A program made the translations under genes and the position numbers. Below, in pieces: positions 24,049-31,054 of a DNA stretch of 64,000 nt. This DNA comes from CADCVT01 sp036389485. GTDB taxonomy: Bacteria; Actinomycetota; Thermoleophilia; Solirubrobacterales; Solirubrobacteraceae. Numbering within the stretch: the stretch's first letter is position 1; each line of letters opens with the position of its first letter. The notes beneath the pieces are model-generated. The model did not search any database. It was not told where the DNA came from and saw only the letters and a program-made list of their open reading frames with translations. The stretch spans positions 1-64,000 of the forward strand of contig DASVPR010000038.1 in assembly GCA_036389485.1 (NCBI GenBank), given 5' to 3'.

Positions 24049-26114
24049 TCGACGACGTTCGTGGTGCAGGGCGGGGCCTCGGCGCCGCGGCGCTCGGCCA
24101 CCCGTGCCGTGAAGCCCCAGACGCCGAAGGTGGTCAGCTCGACCGTCGTCTCCCAGTCCCCGGCCGGGTCCGTCCTCACCTCCGGGACCTCCGCCGGCTC
24201 GCCGGACCCCGTCGTCGCCTGGACGGCGATGTCCGCGACGCGCGGCGGCTCGAGGTGCCCGCGCAGAGCGGCGCGCCCGACGACCGTGGCTCCCGGCCCC
24301 ACCTCGACCGTCGGCGACGTCCCGGTCCCGCCCCGATTCGCCCGCGGCGCGGCGGTGTCGACATCGTCCACCGGCCCTTCGGGGACTGTCCCCTTCACGC
24401 GTCGCGGGCAGTCGAGGGTGAGCGTCTCGCCGATCGGCTGAGTCGACGTTCCCGGCGGGTCGATCGTGGTCGTGTTCGTCGTGCGCGGCCGCGTGGTCTG
24501 CGTCGTCGGCTCCGTCGACGTTCCCGGCGGGTCGGTCGTGGTCGTGTTCGTCGTGTTCGTCGTGCGCGGCGGCGTGGTCTGCGTCGTCCGCGCGACCGGG
24601 ACCGGGTCGCTCTCGTCACCGCCGCCGCCGCGGCCGATCGCGACCGCGGTGCCGATGCCGACTGCCGCGACGACGCCGAGCACGCCCGCCTGCCTCCACC
24701 TCGGCCCCGATCCACCGCCGCCGCGGACGATCCGGAGGTTGTGGCGCGTCACCGCCGCATCGCGCAGCTCGAGCGCCCGCTCGAGCAGCGTCGCCGCGGC
24801 GCCGGCCGTGCCGAGGCAGAACGCGCGCGTGCCGAGCTGATGGCGCGCCCACGCCTCGGCGTCGGCGTCGCCCAAGCGCTCCGCTGCGCCGAGCGCGCGC
24901 TCGAGGACCTCGCCCCACGCGCCCCACCGGCGGCTCGCGGCGAGCGGGCGGTCGACGGCGCGGGCCAGCGCGATGGCCTCGGCGTCGCGGCCGCCCTCGA
25001 CGGCGCGCGAGAGCAGCGCGAGGATCGCCGGCGCCTCGAGCGCGACGCCCGCGGGGGAGGCCGCCGCCGCCCACGCGGTGTACGACGCCAGCGCCGGCCC
25101 GACCAGCCCCGGATCGGCCTGGGCCGGCGCGAGCAATGTCCACCGCGGGCTGTGCGCGGTCGCGACGCTCCGCTCCCGCAGCCGCTCGAGCACCGCGGCG
25201 ACGTCGCGCACGCCGGTGATCTCCGCGAGCCGCTCGACCCCGACCGCCGCCTCGCCGAACAGCGCGAGCGCCGCGACGACCCGCCGCTCGGCCTCGTCCG
25301 CAGCGCTCGCCGGTGCGCCGACGCCGCTCGGCGGTGCGCCGGGCGCGGGAGGGAAGCCTCGGGCGACGGCCTGCCGGATACGCAGCGGATGACCCTCCAC
25401 CGCGTCACACAGGCGCGCCGCCGCGGCCTGCTCGTCAGCGGAGAGCGTGCGGCCGAGCGCCTGCGCGGCGAGCTCCGCGCACGCGTCGGCGTCGAAGCCC
25501 TCGAGCACCACGCCGTCGCCCTCCCAGAGCACGCGGTCGCGCGACGTGACCACGTACGAGCAGCCGGGAGCGGCGGCGAGCACCCGGGCCGCGTCGTCCT
25601 CCGGGCCGTCGAAGCCGTCGAGCACGATCAGCGCGCGCACGCCGGCGAGCGCGTCCCGCAGCGCGACGCCCACCGGCACGACGGGCGGCTCCGTCTCCCA
25701 GAACGCCTCGAAGAGCTCCTGGACGAGGTCGTCGGCCGCGCGGCCCTTCGCGTCGACGTACACGCACGCCCCGGCGCGCACGCTCAGCGCCTCGCGCACG
25801 ACCCACGTCTTCCCGATCCCCCGCGGCCCGTGGACGTTGATCGCCCGCTGCGGGCGGCGGATCGCGCGCAGCTCGTCCTCGCGGTCGACGTGGCCGTCCG
25901 GCGGCGGGGGAGGCGCACCCAGCGGCGGGTCCCGGCGGCGACGCGAGCGCCGCGCGAACAGGCCCATCCGCTCCAGCCGCGCGCCGTCCTCCGCGCCGAC
26001 GACGACGCGCACGGTCGCATGGTCGCCCGTGACGATGATGCTGTCCCGCACGTCCCCGCCGACGGCGACGCTGCGATCGCCCGCGGCCGTCACGGCCCCG
26101 CCGGCCGCGCCCAC
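24045..26114 (-). CDS. Membrane-spanning STAND/NB-ARC ATPase (NLR-like)
   Basis: Protein of 689 residues with five parts. (1) Residues 12-37 hold a Gly-Asp-rich strand motif (GDRSVAVGGDV...TGD) nearly identical to the C-terminus of the upstream gene product. (2) 75-245: an NTPase with P-loop GPRGIGKTW (96-104), Walker B ALIVLDGFDG (161-170), sensor TSRDR (190-194) and a GLPL-type GHPL. (3) 275-460: winged helix and TPR-like helices. (4) 476-494: one membrane helix. (5) A Thr/Pro-rich linker with an internal repeat, then an extracytoplasmic beta domain with two Cys. GTG 26114 is 3 bases past the upstream stop. NLR-like proteins sense a ligand, oligomerise and activate an effector; an outer domain is unusual. 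The 3' end overlaps the convergent EAL pseudogene by four bases. Confidence 0.82.
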   Translation of the reverse strand: MGAAGGAVTAAGDRSVAVGGDVRDSIIVTGDHATVRVVVGAEDGARLERMGLFARRSRRRRDPPLGAPPPPPDGHVDREDELRAIRRPQRAINVHGPRGIGKTWVVREALSVRAGACVYVDAKGRAADDLVQELFEAFWETEPPVVPVGVALRDALAGVRALIVLDGFDGPEDDAARVLAAAPGCSYVVTSRDRVLWEGDGVVLEGFDADACAELAAQALGRTLSADEQAAAARLCDAVEGHPLRIRQAVARGFPPAPGAPPSGVGAPASAADEAERRVVAALALFGEAAVGVERLAEITGVRDVAAVLERLRERSVATAHSPRWTLLAPAQADPGLVGPALASYTAWAAAASPAGVALEAPAILALLSRAVEGGRDAEAIALARAVDRPLAASRRWGAWGEVLERALGAAERLGDADAEAWARHQLGTRAFCLGTAGAAATLLERALELRDAAVTRHNLRIVRGGGGSGPRWRQAGVLGVVAAVGIGTAVAIGRGGGGDESDPVPVARTTQTTPPRTTNTTNTTTTDPPGTSTEPTTQTTRPRTTNTTTIDPPGTSTQPIGETLTLDCPRRVKGTVPEGPVDDVDTAAPRANRGGTGTSPTVEVGPGATVVGRAALRGHLEPPRVADIAVQATTGSGEPAEVPEVRTDPAGDWETTVELTTFGVWGFTARVAERRGAEAPPCTTNVVD
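24381..24393. repeat. Palindrome GGGGACTGTCCCC inside a gene
   Basis: Single copy of the arrayed palindrome in the outer-domain part of the STAND ATPase gene, read there as Gly-Thr-Val-Pro. Confidence 0.75.
24440..24600 (-). repeat. Internal direct repeat encoding a Thr/Pro-rich linker
   Basis: Two related copies of roughly 65-80 bases encode TTxPPRTTNTTNTTTTDPPG and TTRPRTTNTTTIDPPGTST, separating the membrane helix from the outer domain of the STAND ATPase. Expansion or contraction of the repeat would change only stalk length. Confidence 0.7.
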
Positions 26115-26117
26115 GGG

Positions 26118-26531
26118 CTACCCCGAGACCGTGTTCTGGTCGCCGGTGATCAACGTGCTGCCCCTGACGTCGCCGCTGATCGCGACACTCCGATCGCCCA
26201 TGGCGGCGACGACCCCGCTGCGCTGCGCCTCCTCCCACAGCGCGGTGACGTCGGCGGCGAGCTGGGCGTCGCCGGCCAGGATCTTCTCGAGCTGCAGCTG
26301 CAGCGCGCCGAGCGCGCGCGGATCGTCGGACCGCGCCGCGGCGTCCGCCGCGGCCTCCGCCGCTCCCGGCCGCCCCTCGACCTTGCCCCGCAGCCGGCCC
26401 CACAAGCGCTTCGCGTGCTCCCACGCGTCCGTCCCGGCCTCATCGAGGGCGCCGGCGACCAGCATCTCCCCGGCCGCCAGCAGCTTGGGGAGGAACGGCG
26501 CGAGGAACGAGGTCAGCGCAGCGATCTCCAC
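26118..26531 (-). CDS. Small helical protein with C-terminal Gly-Asp-rich motif; candidate NLR partner/effector
   Basis: Protein of 137 residues, starting at GTG 26531 (upstream extensions run into the divergent promoter region). Residues 1-32 form a hydrophobic to amphipathic helix (TSFLAPFLPKLLAAGEMLVA). Residues 35-108 are helical with WEHAKRLWGRLRGKVEGRPG and an acidic end. Residues 112-137 form a Gly/Asp-rich segment (GDRSVAISGDV, then ITGDQNTV) that matches the N-terminus of the STAND ATPase encoded next. Known bacterial amyloid-signalling pairs have the same plan: effector domain, then motif at the C-terminus, with the motif repeated at the N-terminus of an adjacent NLR. I infer this protein is the output component, perhaps acting on the membrane. 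This has not been tested. Confidence 0.7.
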   Translation of the reverse strand: MEIAALTSFLAPFLPKLLAAGEMLVAGALDEAGTDAWEHAKRLWGRLRGKVEGRPGAAEAAADAAARSDDPRALGALQLQLEKILAGDAQLAADVTALWEEAQRSGVVAAMGDRSVAISGDVRGSTLITGDQNTVSG

Positions 26532-26595
26532 CGCACAGACCTTCTCAAACGACGTCCCGGTTTCGCAAGCCTCCGGCCGGGCAGGAACCGGCGTC

Positions 26596-27774
26596 ATGAA
26601 GGCAGTCACCTGGCATGGAAGGCGCGACGTCCGCGTCGACGACGTCCCGGACCCGAAGATCGAGGAGCCCACGGACGCGATCGTGCGGATCACGACGACC
26701 GCGCTGTGCGGCTCGGATCTTCACCTCTACGAGGTCCTCGGCCCGTTCATCCGCGAGGGGATGGTGCTCGGCCACGAGCCGATGGGGATCATCGAGGAGG
26801 TCGGCTCGGCGGTGACCGAGCTGCAGCGCGGCGACCGCGTCGTCATCCCGTTCCAGGTCTCGTGCGGGACGTGCTTCATGTGCGACCAGGGCCTGCAGAC
26901 GCAGTGCGAGACCACGCAGGTCCGCGACGAGCAGATGGGCGCGATGCTCTTCGGCTACACCAAGCTGTACGGGGACAAGGACGGCGGGCAGGCGGAGTAC
27001 CTGCGCGTCCCGCACGCGCAGTACACGCACGTCAAGGTGCCCGAAGGCCCGCCGGACGAGCGCTTCGTCTACCTCTCCGACGTGCTGCCGACCGCGTGGC
27101 AGGCGGTGGAGTACGCGGGCGTCCCGGACGGCGGGAGCGTCACCGTGCTCGGCCTCGGCCCGATCGGCGACATGGCCTCCCGGATCGCGATGCACAGGGG
27201 CTACCGGGTGATCGGCGTCGACCTCGTGCCCGAGCGCCTCGAGCGCGTCCGCGGCCGCGGCGCCGAGGTGATCGACCTGCGCGAGACCGACGACCTCGCG
27301 GAGGAGATCCGCGGGATGACCGACGGACGCGGCACGGACTCCGTGATCGACGCGGTCGGCATGGAGGCCCACGGCTCGCCCGGCGCCGCGCTCGCCCACC
27401 GGATGGTCGGCTTCCTGCCCGACGCGCTTGGCGAGAAGGTCATGAAGACCGGCGGCATCGACCGGCTCAACGCGCTGTACAACGCGATCGACATCGTCCG
27501 CCGCGGCGGCACGATCAGCCTGTCCGGGGTCTACGGCGGCATGGCCGACCCGCTGCCGATGCTGACGATCTTCGACAAGCAGATCCAGCTGCGGATGGGC
27601 CAGGCGAACGTCAAGCGCTGGGTCCCCGAGATCCTCCCGCTCCTCACCGACGACGACCCGCTCGGCGTCGAGGCCTTCCACACCCACCAGGTGCCGCTGA
27701 GCGAGGCCCCGCAGGCGTACGAGACGTTCCAGAAGAAGCAGGACGGCGCGATCAAGTACCTCTTCAAGCCGTGA
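26596..27774 (+). CDS. Zinc-dependent alcohol dehydrogenase (MDR family)
   Basis: Medium-chain dehydrogenase of 392 residues. Catalytic zinc ligands lie in LCGSDLHLYE and LGHEPMG; the structural zinc site is CGTCFMCDQGLQTQC with four Cys. The Rossmann motif is LGLGPIGDMASRIA, followed by GVDLVPERLE (Asp for the NAD ribose). The DAVGMEAHG segment and inserted helices match the glutathione-independent formaldehyde dehydrogenase-like group, a little longer than liver-type ADH. It is divergent from the STAND module with 64 bases between the starts. The substrate is probably an aldehyde or alcohol; nothing nearby specifies it. Confidence 0.93.
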   Translation: MKAVTWHGRRDVRVDDVPDPKIEEPTDAIVRITTTALCGSDLHLYEVLGPFIREGMVLGHEPMGIIEEVGSAVTELQRGDRVVIPFQVSCGTCFMCDQGLQTQCETTQVRDEQMGAMLFGYTKLYGDKDGGQAEYLRVPHAQYTHVKVPEGPPDERFVYLSDVLPTAWQAVEYAGVPDGGSVTVLGLGPIGDMASRIAMHRGYRVIGVDLVPERLERVRGRGAEVIDLRETDDLAEEIRGMTDGRGTDSVIDAVGMEAHGSPGAALAHRMVGFLPDALGEKVMKTGGIDRLNALYNAIDIVRRGGTISLSGVYGGMADPLPMLTIFDKQIQLRMGQANVKRWVPEILPLLTDDDPLGVEAFHTHQVPLSEAPQAYETFQKKQDGAIKYLFKP

Positions 27775-27828
27775 CCGCGATGCGTGCGCGGCGGCGCGAC
27801 CAGAACGGCGCGTCGCACGGCGCGGATG

Positions 27829-28641
27829 TCACGTCGCGAGGCGCTCCCAGAAGCCGTTCACGATCGCGTTGTAGTCCTCCGGGACCTCCTGGAACGGCTG
27901 GTGGCCCTGGCCCGGCATCACGGCGAGCGCGGCGCCGGGGATGCGGTCGGCCAGCTCGCGCGAGTACGAGAGCCCGATGTTGACGTCGGCGTCGCCGGAG
28001 ATGACGAGCGTCGGCACGGCGATGCGGTGCAGGCCGCTCGTCGTCTCGCTCTCCTGGAGCGCCCGGACCGTCGCGACGAAGGCCTCGTCGCTCATCGGGT
28101 GCTCCGACGCGAGCATCTCCTCGATCCAGCGGTCCACGCGCCCGTCGAGGTGTGCCTCCCGGGTGTAGACCGTGGTCAGGAAGCTGCGGAGGAACGCCTC
28201 GGGGGACTCGGCGCCCGCGGCCATCTGCAGCCACGAATCGGTGCGTCGGTGCGTCAGCGTGTCCATCTCGGAGAACGTGCCGCACAGGACGAGGCTGCCG
28301 ACGAGGTCGGGGTGCTCGATCGCCATCGCCTGCGCGATGTGGCCGCCGCCCGAGAAGCCCATGACGTGCGGGCGCTCGAGGCCGAGCGCGCGGACGATCG
28401 CGGCGGCGTCGCTCGCCATCGCCGGGATCGAGATCGACTCGATCGGCGCCTTCGTGCGGCCGACCCCGCGGTTGTCGAACCCGGTGAACCGGTAGCGGTC
28501 GCCGAGCGCCTCGTACTGGTCCCGCCAGACCTCGAGCGGGTCGCCGAGGCCGCAGAGGAGAAGGACGTCGGGGCCGGCGCCGTGCTGCTCGACGTGCAGC
28601 TCGGCCTCGCCGTTGCGGACGGTGGTTGCGGTGCTTGTCAT
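27829..28641 (-). CDS. Alpha/beta hydrolase
   Basis: Hydrolase of 270 residues, cytoplasmic. Motifs: LLCGLGDPLEVW (oxyanion), FDNRGVGRTKAP, nucleophile elbow GFSGGGHIA, the acid in VISGDADVNIG and the catalytic His in PGQGHQPFQEVPE. The layout is that of 3-oxoadipate enol-lactonase/peroxidase-like enzymes, but the usual aromatic-degradation neighbours are absent. It is convergent with the alcohol dehydrogenase gene, separated by 54 bases that contain no gene. Whether it acts on lactones, esters or peroxides is open. Confidence 0.9.
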   Translation of the reverse strand: MTSTATTVRNGEAELHVEQHGAGPDVLLLCGLGDPLEVWRDQYEALGDRYRFTGFDNRGVGRTKAPIESISIPAMASDAAAIVRALGLERPHVMGFSGGGHIAQAMAIEHPDLVGSLVLCGTFSEMDTLTHRRTDSWLQMAAGAESPEAFLRSFLTTVYTREAHLDGRVDRWIEEMLASEHPMSDEAFVATVRALQESETTSGLHRIAVPTLVISGDADVNIGLSYSRELADRIPGAALAVMPGQGHQPFQEVPEDYNAIVNGFWERLAT

Positions 28642-28704
28642 GGCGGCGAGCCTCCCGCCGCCGCGTTCGCGGACCGTTCCGCGGCCGTTGTTGTTGCGGC
28701 CGGT

Positions 28705-29070
28705 CTACTCCTCGCCGGCGACGTCGGCGATCGTGTCCGCGAAGTCGAACTCGCGGTCGATGCGGGTCTGGTGAAGGATGGAGCGGACCTGCGGACGGGC
28801 GCCGACGAGGACGATCCGGGCGCGGCAGGCCGTTGCGCGGCGCAGGACGTTCAGCAGCGCGGCAAGGCCGGCAGAGTCGACGAACCGGACGCCCTCGAGC
28901 TCGACGAAGAGCTTGCGGGCGCCGGCGCGCAGGGCGTCCGCCGCCTGGGTGACGAACCGCGGCGCCGACGCGAGGTCGAGATCCCCGACCAGCGACAGCA
29001 CGTCGGCGGAGTCGGTGTGTGCGTGGACGACGATCAGGCCGCCTCGTGCCCCCGGACGTTCCCTTCTCAC
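28705..29070 (-). CDS. STAS-domain anti-sigma factor antagonist
   Basis: Protein of 121 residues with a STAS fold: VLSLVGDLDLASAPRF at the first strand and helix, KLFVELEGVRFVDSAGLAAL with the Ser that is phosphorylated by an anti-sigma kinase in SpoIIAA/RsbV proteins, and a C-terminal helix near VRSILHQTRIDREF. In actinobacteria these proteins release alternative sigma factors when dephosphorylated. No anti-sigma kinase or sigma gene is next to it, so it is an orphan here. A DUF4333 lipoprotein gene lies upstream on the same strand, 37 bases away. Confidence 0.92.
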   Translation of the reverse strand: MRRERPGARGGLIVVHAHTDSADVLSLVGDLDLASAPRFVTQAADALRAGARKLFVELEGVRFVDSAGLAALLNVLRRATACRARIVLVGARPQVRSILHQTRIDREFDFADTIADVAGEE

Positions 29071-29107
29071 ACCCCCAGGAACGCCCGGAGGCGCGGCTGG
29101 TTGGCCG

Positions 29108-29440
29108 CTACTGCGGCTGCGCCACCTTCTTGAGGGCCTCCTCGAACTGCTTCTCGTCCGCGATGTCGACGGCGAGGTCGCCGTCCTCCTTGACGATCTT
29201 CATCTTGACCTCGGCGGTCTGGTCGCCGCTGGTCGACTTCATCGTGCAGTCGAACGTCGCGCCCTCGCCGCCGTCGACCTCGTCGGGGCAGTCGAGCGTT
29301 GCGCCCTGCTGCGAGAGGACCTGCGAGTTGAGCTTGTCGACGCCCTGGCTGACGTCCGTCTTCTCACCGCCGCAGCCGGCCGCGAACGCCGCCACGGCCA
29401 CCAGCATGCACCACCGGAACTTGATCATCCGCGGGATCAT
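29108..29440 (-). CDS. DUF4333 lipoprotein
   Basis: Small exported lipoprotein of 110 residues. It has a signal peptide and lipobox AAGC (Cys about 23), then the DUF4333 pattern: GATLDCPDEVDGGEGATFDC, with the paired Cys expected to form a disulfide, and a VKMKIVKEDGDLAVDI strand pair. Members are small actinobacterial cell-envelope proteins of unknown role. The first ATG is used; an ATG four codons in (29428) is also possible. Its start is only 14 bases from that of the divergent methyltransferase gene, so promoters must overlap the coding ends. Confidence 0.9.
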   Translation of the reverse strand: MIPRMIKFRWCMLVAVAAFAAGCGGEKTDVSQGVDKLNSQVLSQQGATLDCPDEVDGGEGATFDCTMKSTSGDQTAEVKMKIVKEDGDLAVDIADEKQFEEALKKVAQPQ

Positions 29441-29454
29441 GCACGATCTGTCAG

Positions 29455-30204
29455 ATGGCGGATTGGGGCGTAGGCGAGTACGAGGTCACGGCGCGGCGGC
29501 TCGAGCCCGCGGCCGACGAAGCCGTTCGCGCCCTCGGGTCCGAGCGGGGCGACCGGATCGTCGACGTCGGGTGCGGCACCGGGAACGCGGCGCTCGTCGC
29601 GGCGCGACTCGGCGCGACGGCGCTCGGCGTCGACACCGCGCCGCGACTGGTCGAGGTCGCGCGCGAGCGGGCCGCGGCCGAGGGGCTCGACGCGACGTTC
29701 GCCGTCGGCGACGCGCTCGCCCTCCCGGCCGAGGACGGCGAGTTCGACGGCGCTGTCAGCGTCTTCGGCGTGATCTTCGCGGAGCCGGAGGCGGCGGCGC
29801 GCGAGCTGCTGCGGGTCGTGCGGCCGGGCGGGCGCATCGTGGTGACGACGTGGACCACGGACGGCGCGACCCCGCGCGCGATCGCGGCGATGACCGAGGC
29901 GCTCGGAGCGCCGCCGCAGAAGCCGCGCTGGAGCGACCCGGAGTTCGTGCGGTCGCTCTTCGCGCCGCACGGCGTCGAGATCGAGATCGCGTCGCTGGCG
30001 TTCGAGGCCGAGTCCGCGGCCGCGTACGTCGCCGAGCACGCCGAGACCCACCCGATGTGGCTCGCCGCGGCGCCGCGCCTGCGCGAGCTCAGCCGCTACG
30101 ACGAGGTCGTCGCGAAGGCGACCGCGATCTTCGACGAGGCGAACGAGGACCCGTCCGGGTTCCGCATCACGAGCCGCTACCACGTCGTGAAGGTCGCGCG
30201 CTGA
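29455..30204 (+). CDS. Class I SAM-dependent methyltransferase
   Basis: Methyltransferase of 249 residues. Motif I is VDVGCGTGNAAL, the acidic end of strand 2 GVDTAPRLVEVA, motif II region AVGDALALPAEDGEFDGAVS, and LLRVVRPGGRIVVTTW follows. The GVGEYEVTARRLEPAA start and SVFGVIFAEPEAAARE segment are typical of the ubiquinone/menaquinone-biosynthesis-like small-molecule methyltransferases. The acceptor is unknown. No operon partner on the same strand; the downstream S4-domain gene is convergent. Confidence 0.9.
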   Translation: MADWGVGEYEVTARRLEPAADEAVRALGSERGDRIVDVGCGTGNAALVAARLGATALGVDTAPRLVEVARERAAAEGLDATFAVGDALALPAEDGEFDGAVSVFGVIFAEPEAAARELLRVVRPGGRIVVTTWTTDGATPRAIAAMTEALGAPPQKPRWSDPEFVRSLFAPHGVEIEIASLAFEAESAAAYVAEHAETHPMWLAAAPRLRELSRYDEVVAKATAIFDEANEDPSGFRITSRYHVVKVAR

Positions 30205-30212
30205 GCGCGGCG

Positions 30213-30422
30213 CTACTTCGCGCGGATCTCCCGGCCGCGGACCTCGACGACGTCGCCGGGGCGGATCTGGCGGCCGCGCCGGTCCTCCGGCTCGCCGTTG
30301 ACGCGGACGCCCTGCTCGGCCAGCAGGGCCTTCGCCTCGGCGCCCGAGTCCACGACGCCGACGAGCTTCAGGAGCTGGCCGAGGCGGATCGAGTCGCCGC
30401 GGACCTCGACCTCGTCGCTCAT
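30213..30422 (-). CDS. S4-domain RNA-binding protein (YaaA/RqcP-like size)
   Basis: Protein of 69 residues consisting of a single S4 RNA-binding domain: IRLGQLLKLVGVVDSGAEAK as the helix pair and VRVNGEPEDRRGRQIRPGDV as the strand pair with conserved Arg and Gly. Such minimal proteins bind structured RNA, often on the ribosome; the RqcP/YlmH-like ones work in ribosome quality control, but size alone does not settle this. The ATG overlaps the stop of the upstream 191-residue gene (four bases), so the two are coupled. Confidence 0.9.
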   Translation of the reverse strand: MSDEVEVRGDSIRLGQLLKLVGVVDSGAEAKALLAEQGVRVNGEPEDRRGRQIRPGDVVEVRGREIRAK

Positions 30423-30994
30423 CGCGCGGGCAGCAGCGGCGACGCGATGCGCGCCGCCATCCCGCGCGGCGCCGCGAGCCGCTCGAGCATCAGCGCGGTG
30501 TCGGCGATGGCGACCCCGGTCAGATGCGATTCGCGCGACGCGAAGTCCGCGACGATCGCCTCGACGGCGCGCTTGTAGGCCGCGGCGTCGCCCGCGGCGA
30601 TCGCCGCGATCGCATCCGCCGCGCGGCCGAACGCGTCGCCGCCGGCGCGCATCGCCTCCGTCGCGCGCGCCGCGCGGCCGTCGTCGCCGGCCACGAGCGC
30701 CGCGATCGCCAGCGCGTACGCCGCGGTGGGGGAGGAGGGACTGTCCCCGATCGCGGAGTGCACGAACGTCGCGGCCGTCGTCGCCTCGCCCGCGAGCACC
30801 GCCGCCTTCACCATCCCGACCAGCCGGCCGTAGGCGTCGGGCGGGGCGACGTCCCACGACGCGCGGTAGCGATCGGACGCCGCGCGCAGCTCATCCCGCG
30901 CGCGCACGTCGTCACCGTCCAGCAGCGCCCGAAACGCCTCCGCCTCGCGCTCGATCGCCTCCCGCTGCAGCTCGCGGTGGTGCTCGTCGGCCAC
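30419..30994 (-). CDS. Hypothetical helical-repeat protein (191 aa)
   Basis: Ala-rich, helical protein with no signal peptide. The sequence shows helix pairs reminiscent of TPR repeats (DDVRARDELRAASDRYRASW, AVLAGEATTAATFVHSAIG, AYALAIAALVAGDDGRAARA, AIAAGDAAAYKRAVEAIVAD). I do not recognise a family. It heads a two-gene operon with the S4-domain protein, which suggests an RNA or ribosome-related role; that is inference only. The loop Gly-Asp-Ser-Pro is encoded by a copy of the GGGACTGTCCCC palindrome. Confidence 0.7.
   Translation of the reverse strand: MADEHHRELQREAIEREAEAFRALLDGDDVRARDELRAASDRYRASWDVAPPDAYGRLVGMVKAAVLAGEATTAATFVHSAIGDSPSSPTAAYALAIAALVAGDDGRAARATEAMRAGGDAFGRAADAIAAIAAGDAAAYKRAVEAIVADFASRESHLTGVAIADTALMLERLAAPRGMAARIASPLLPAR
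30737..30748. repeat. Palindrome GGGACTGTCCCC inside a gene
   Basis: One copy of the arrayed palindrome (one terminal base missing) within the 191-residue hypothetical gene, in a different reading frame from the other genic copies. Confidence 0.7.
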
Positions 30995-31054
30995 GGGCGG
31001 GACGCTAGCGCGGAGGGGAGTGGAGGGCGGCGGTGCTCGCGCGGGACGGCGCCG

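Noticed and set aside
23511..27983. 1490-codon plus-strand frame across the EAL, STAND and ADH region
   Set aside because: Out of frame with the recognised EAL and ADH proteins and antisense to the STAND gene; no conserved domain.
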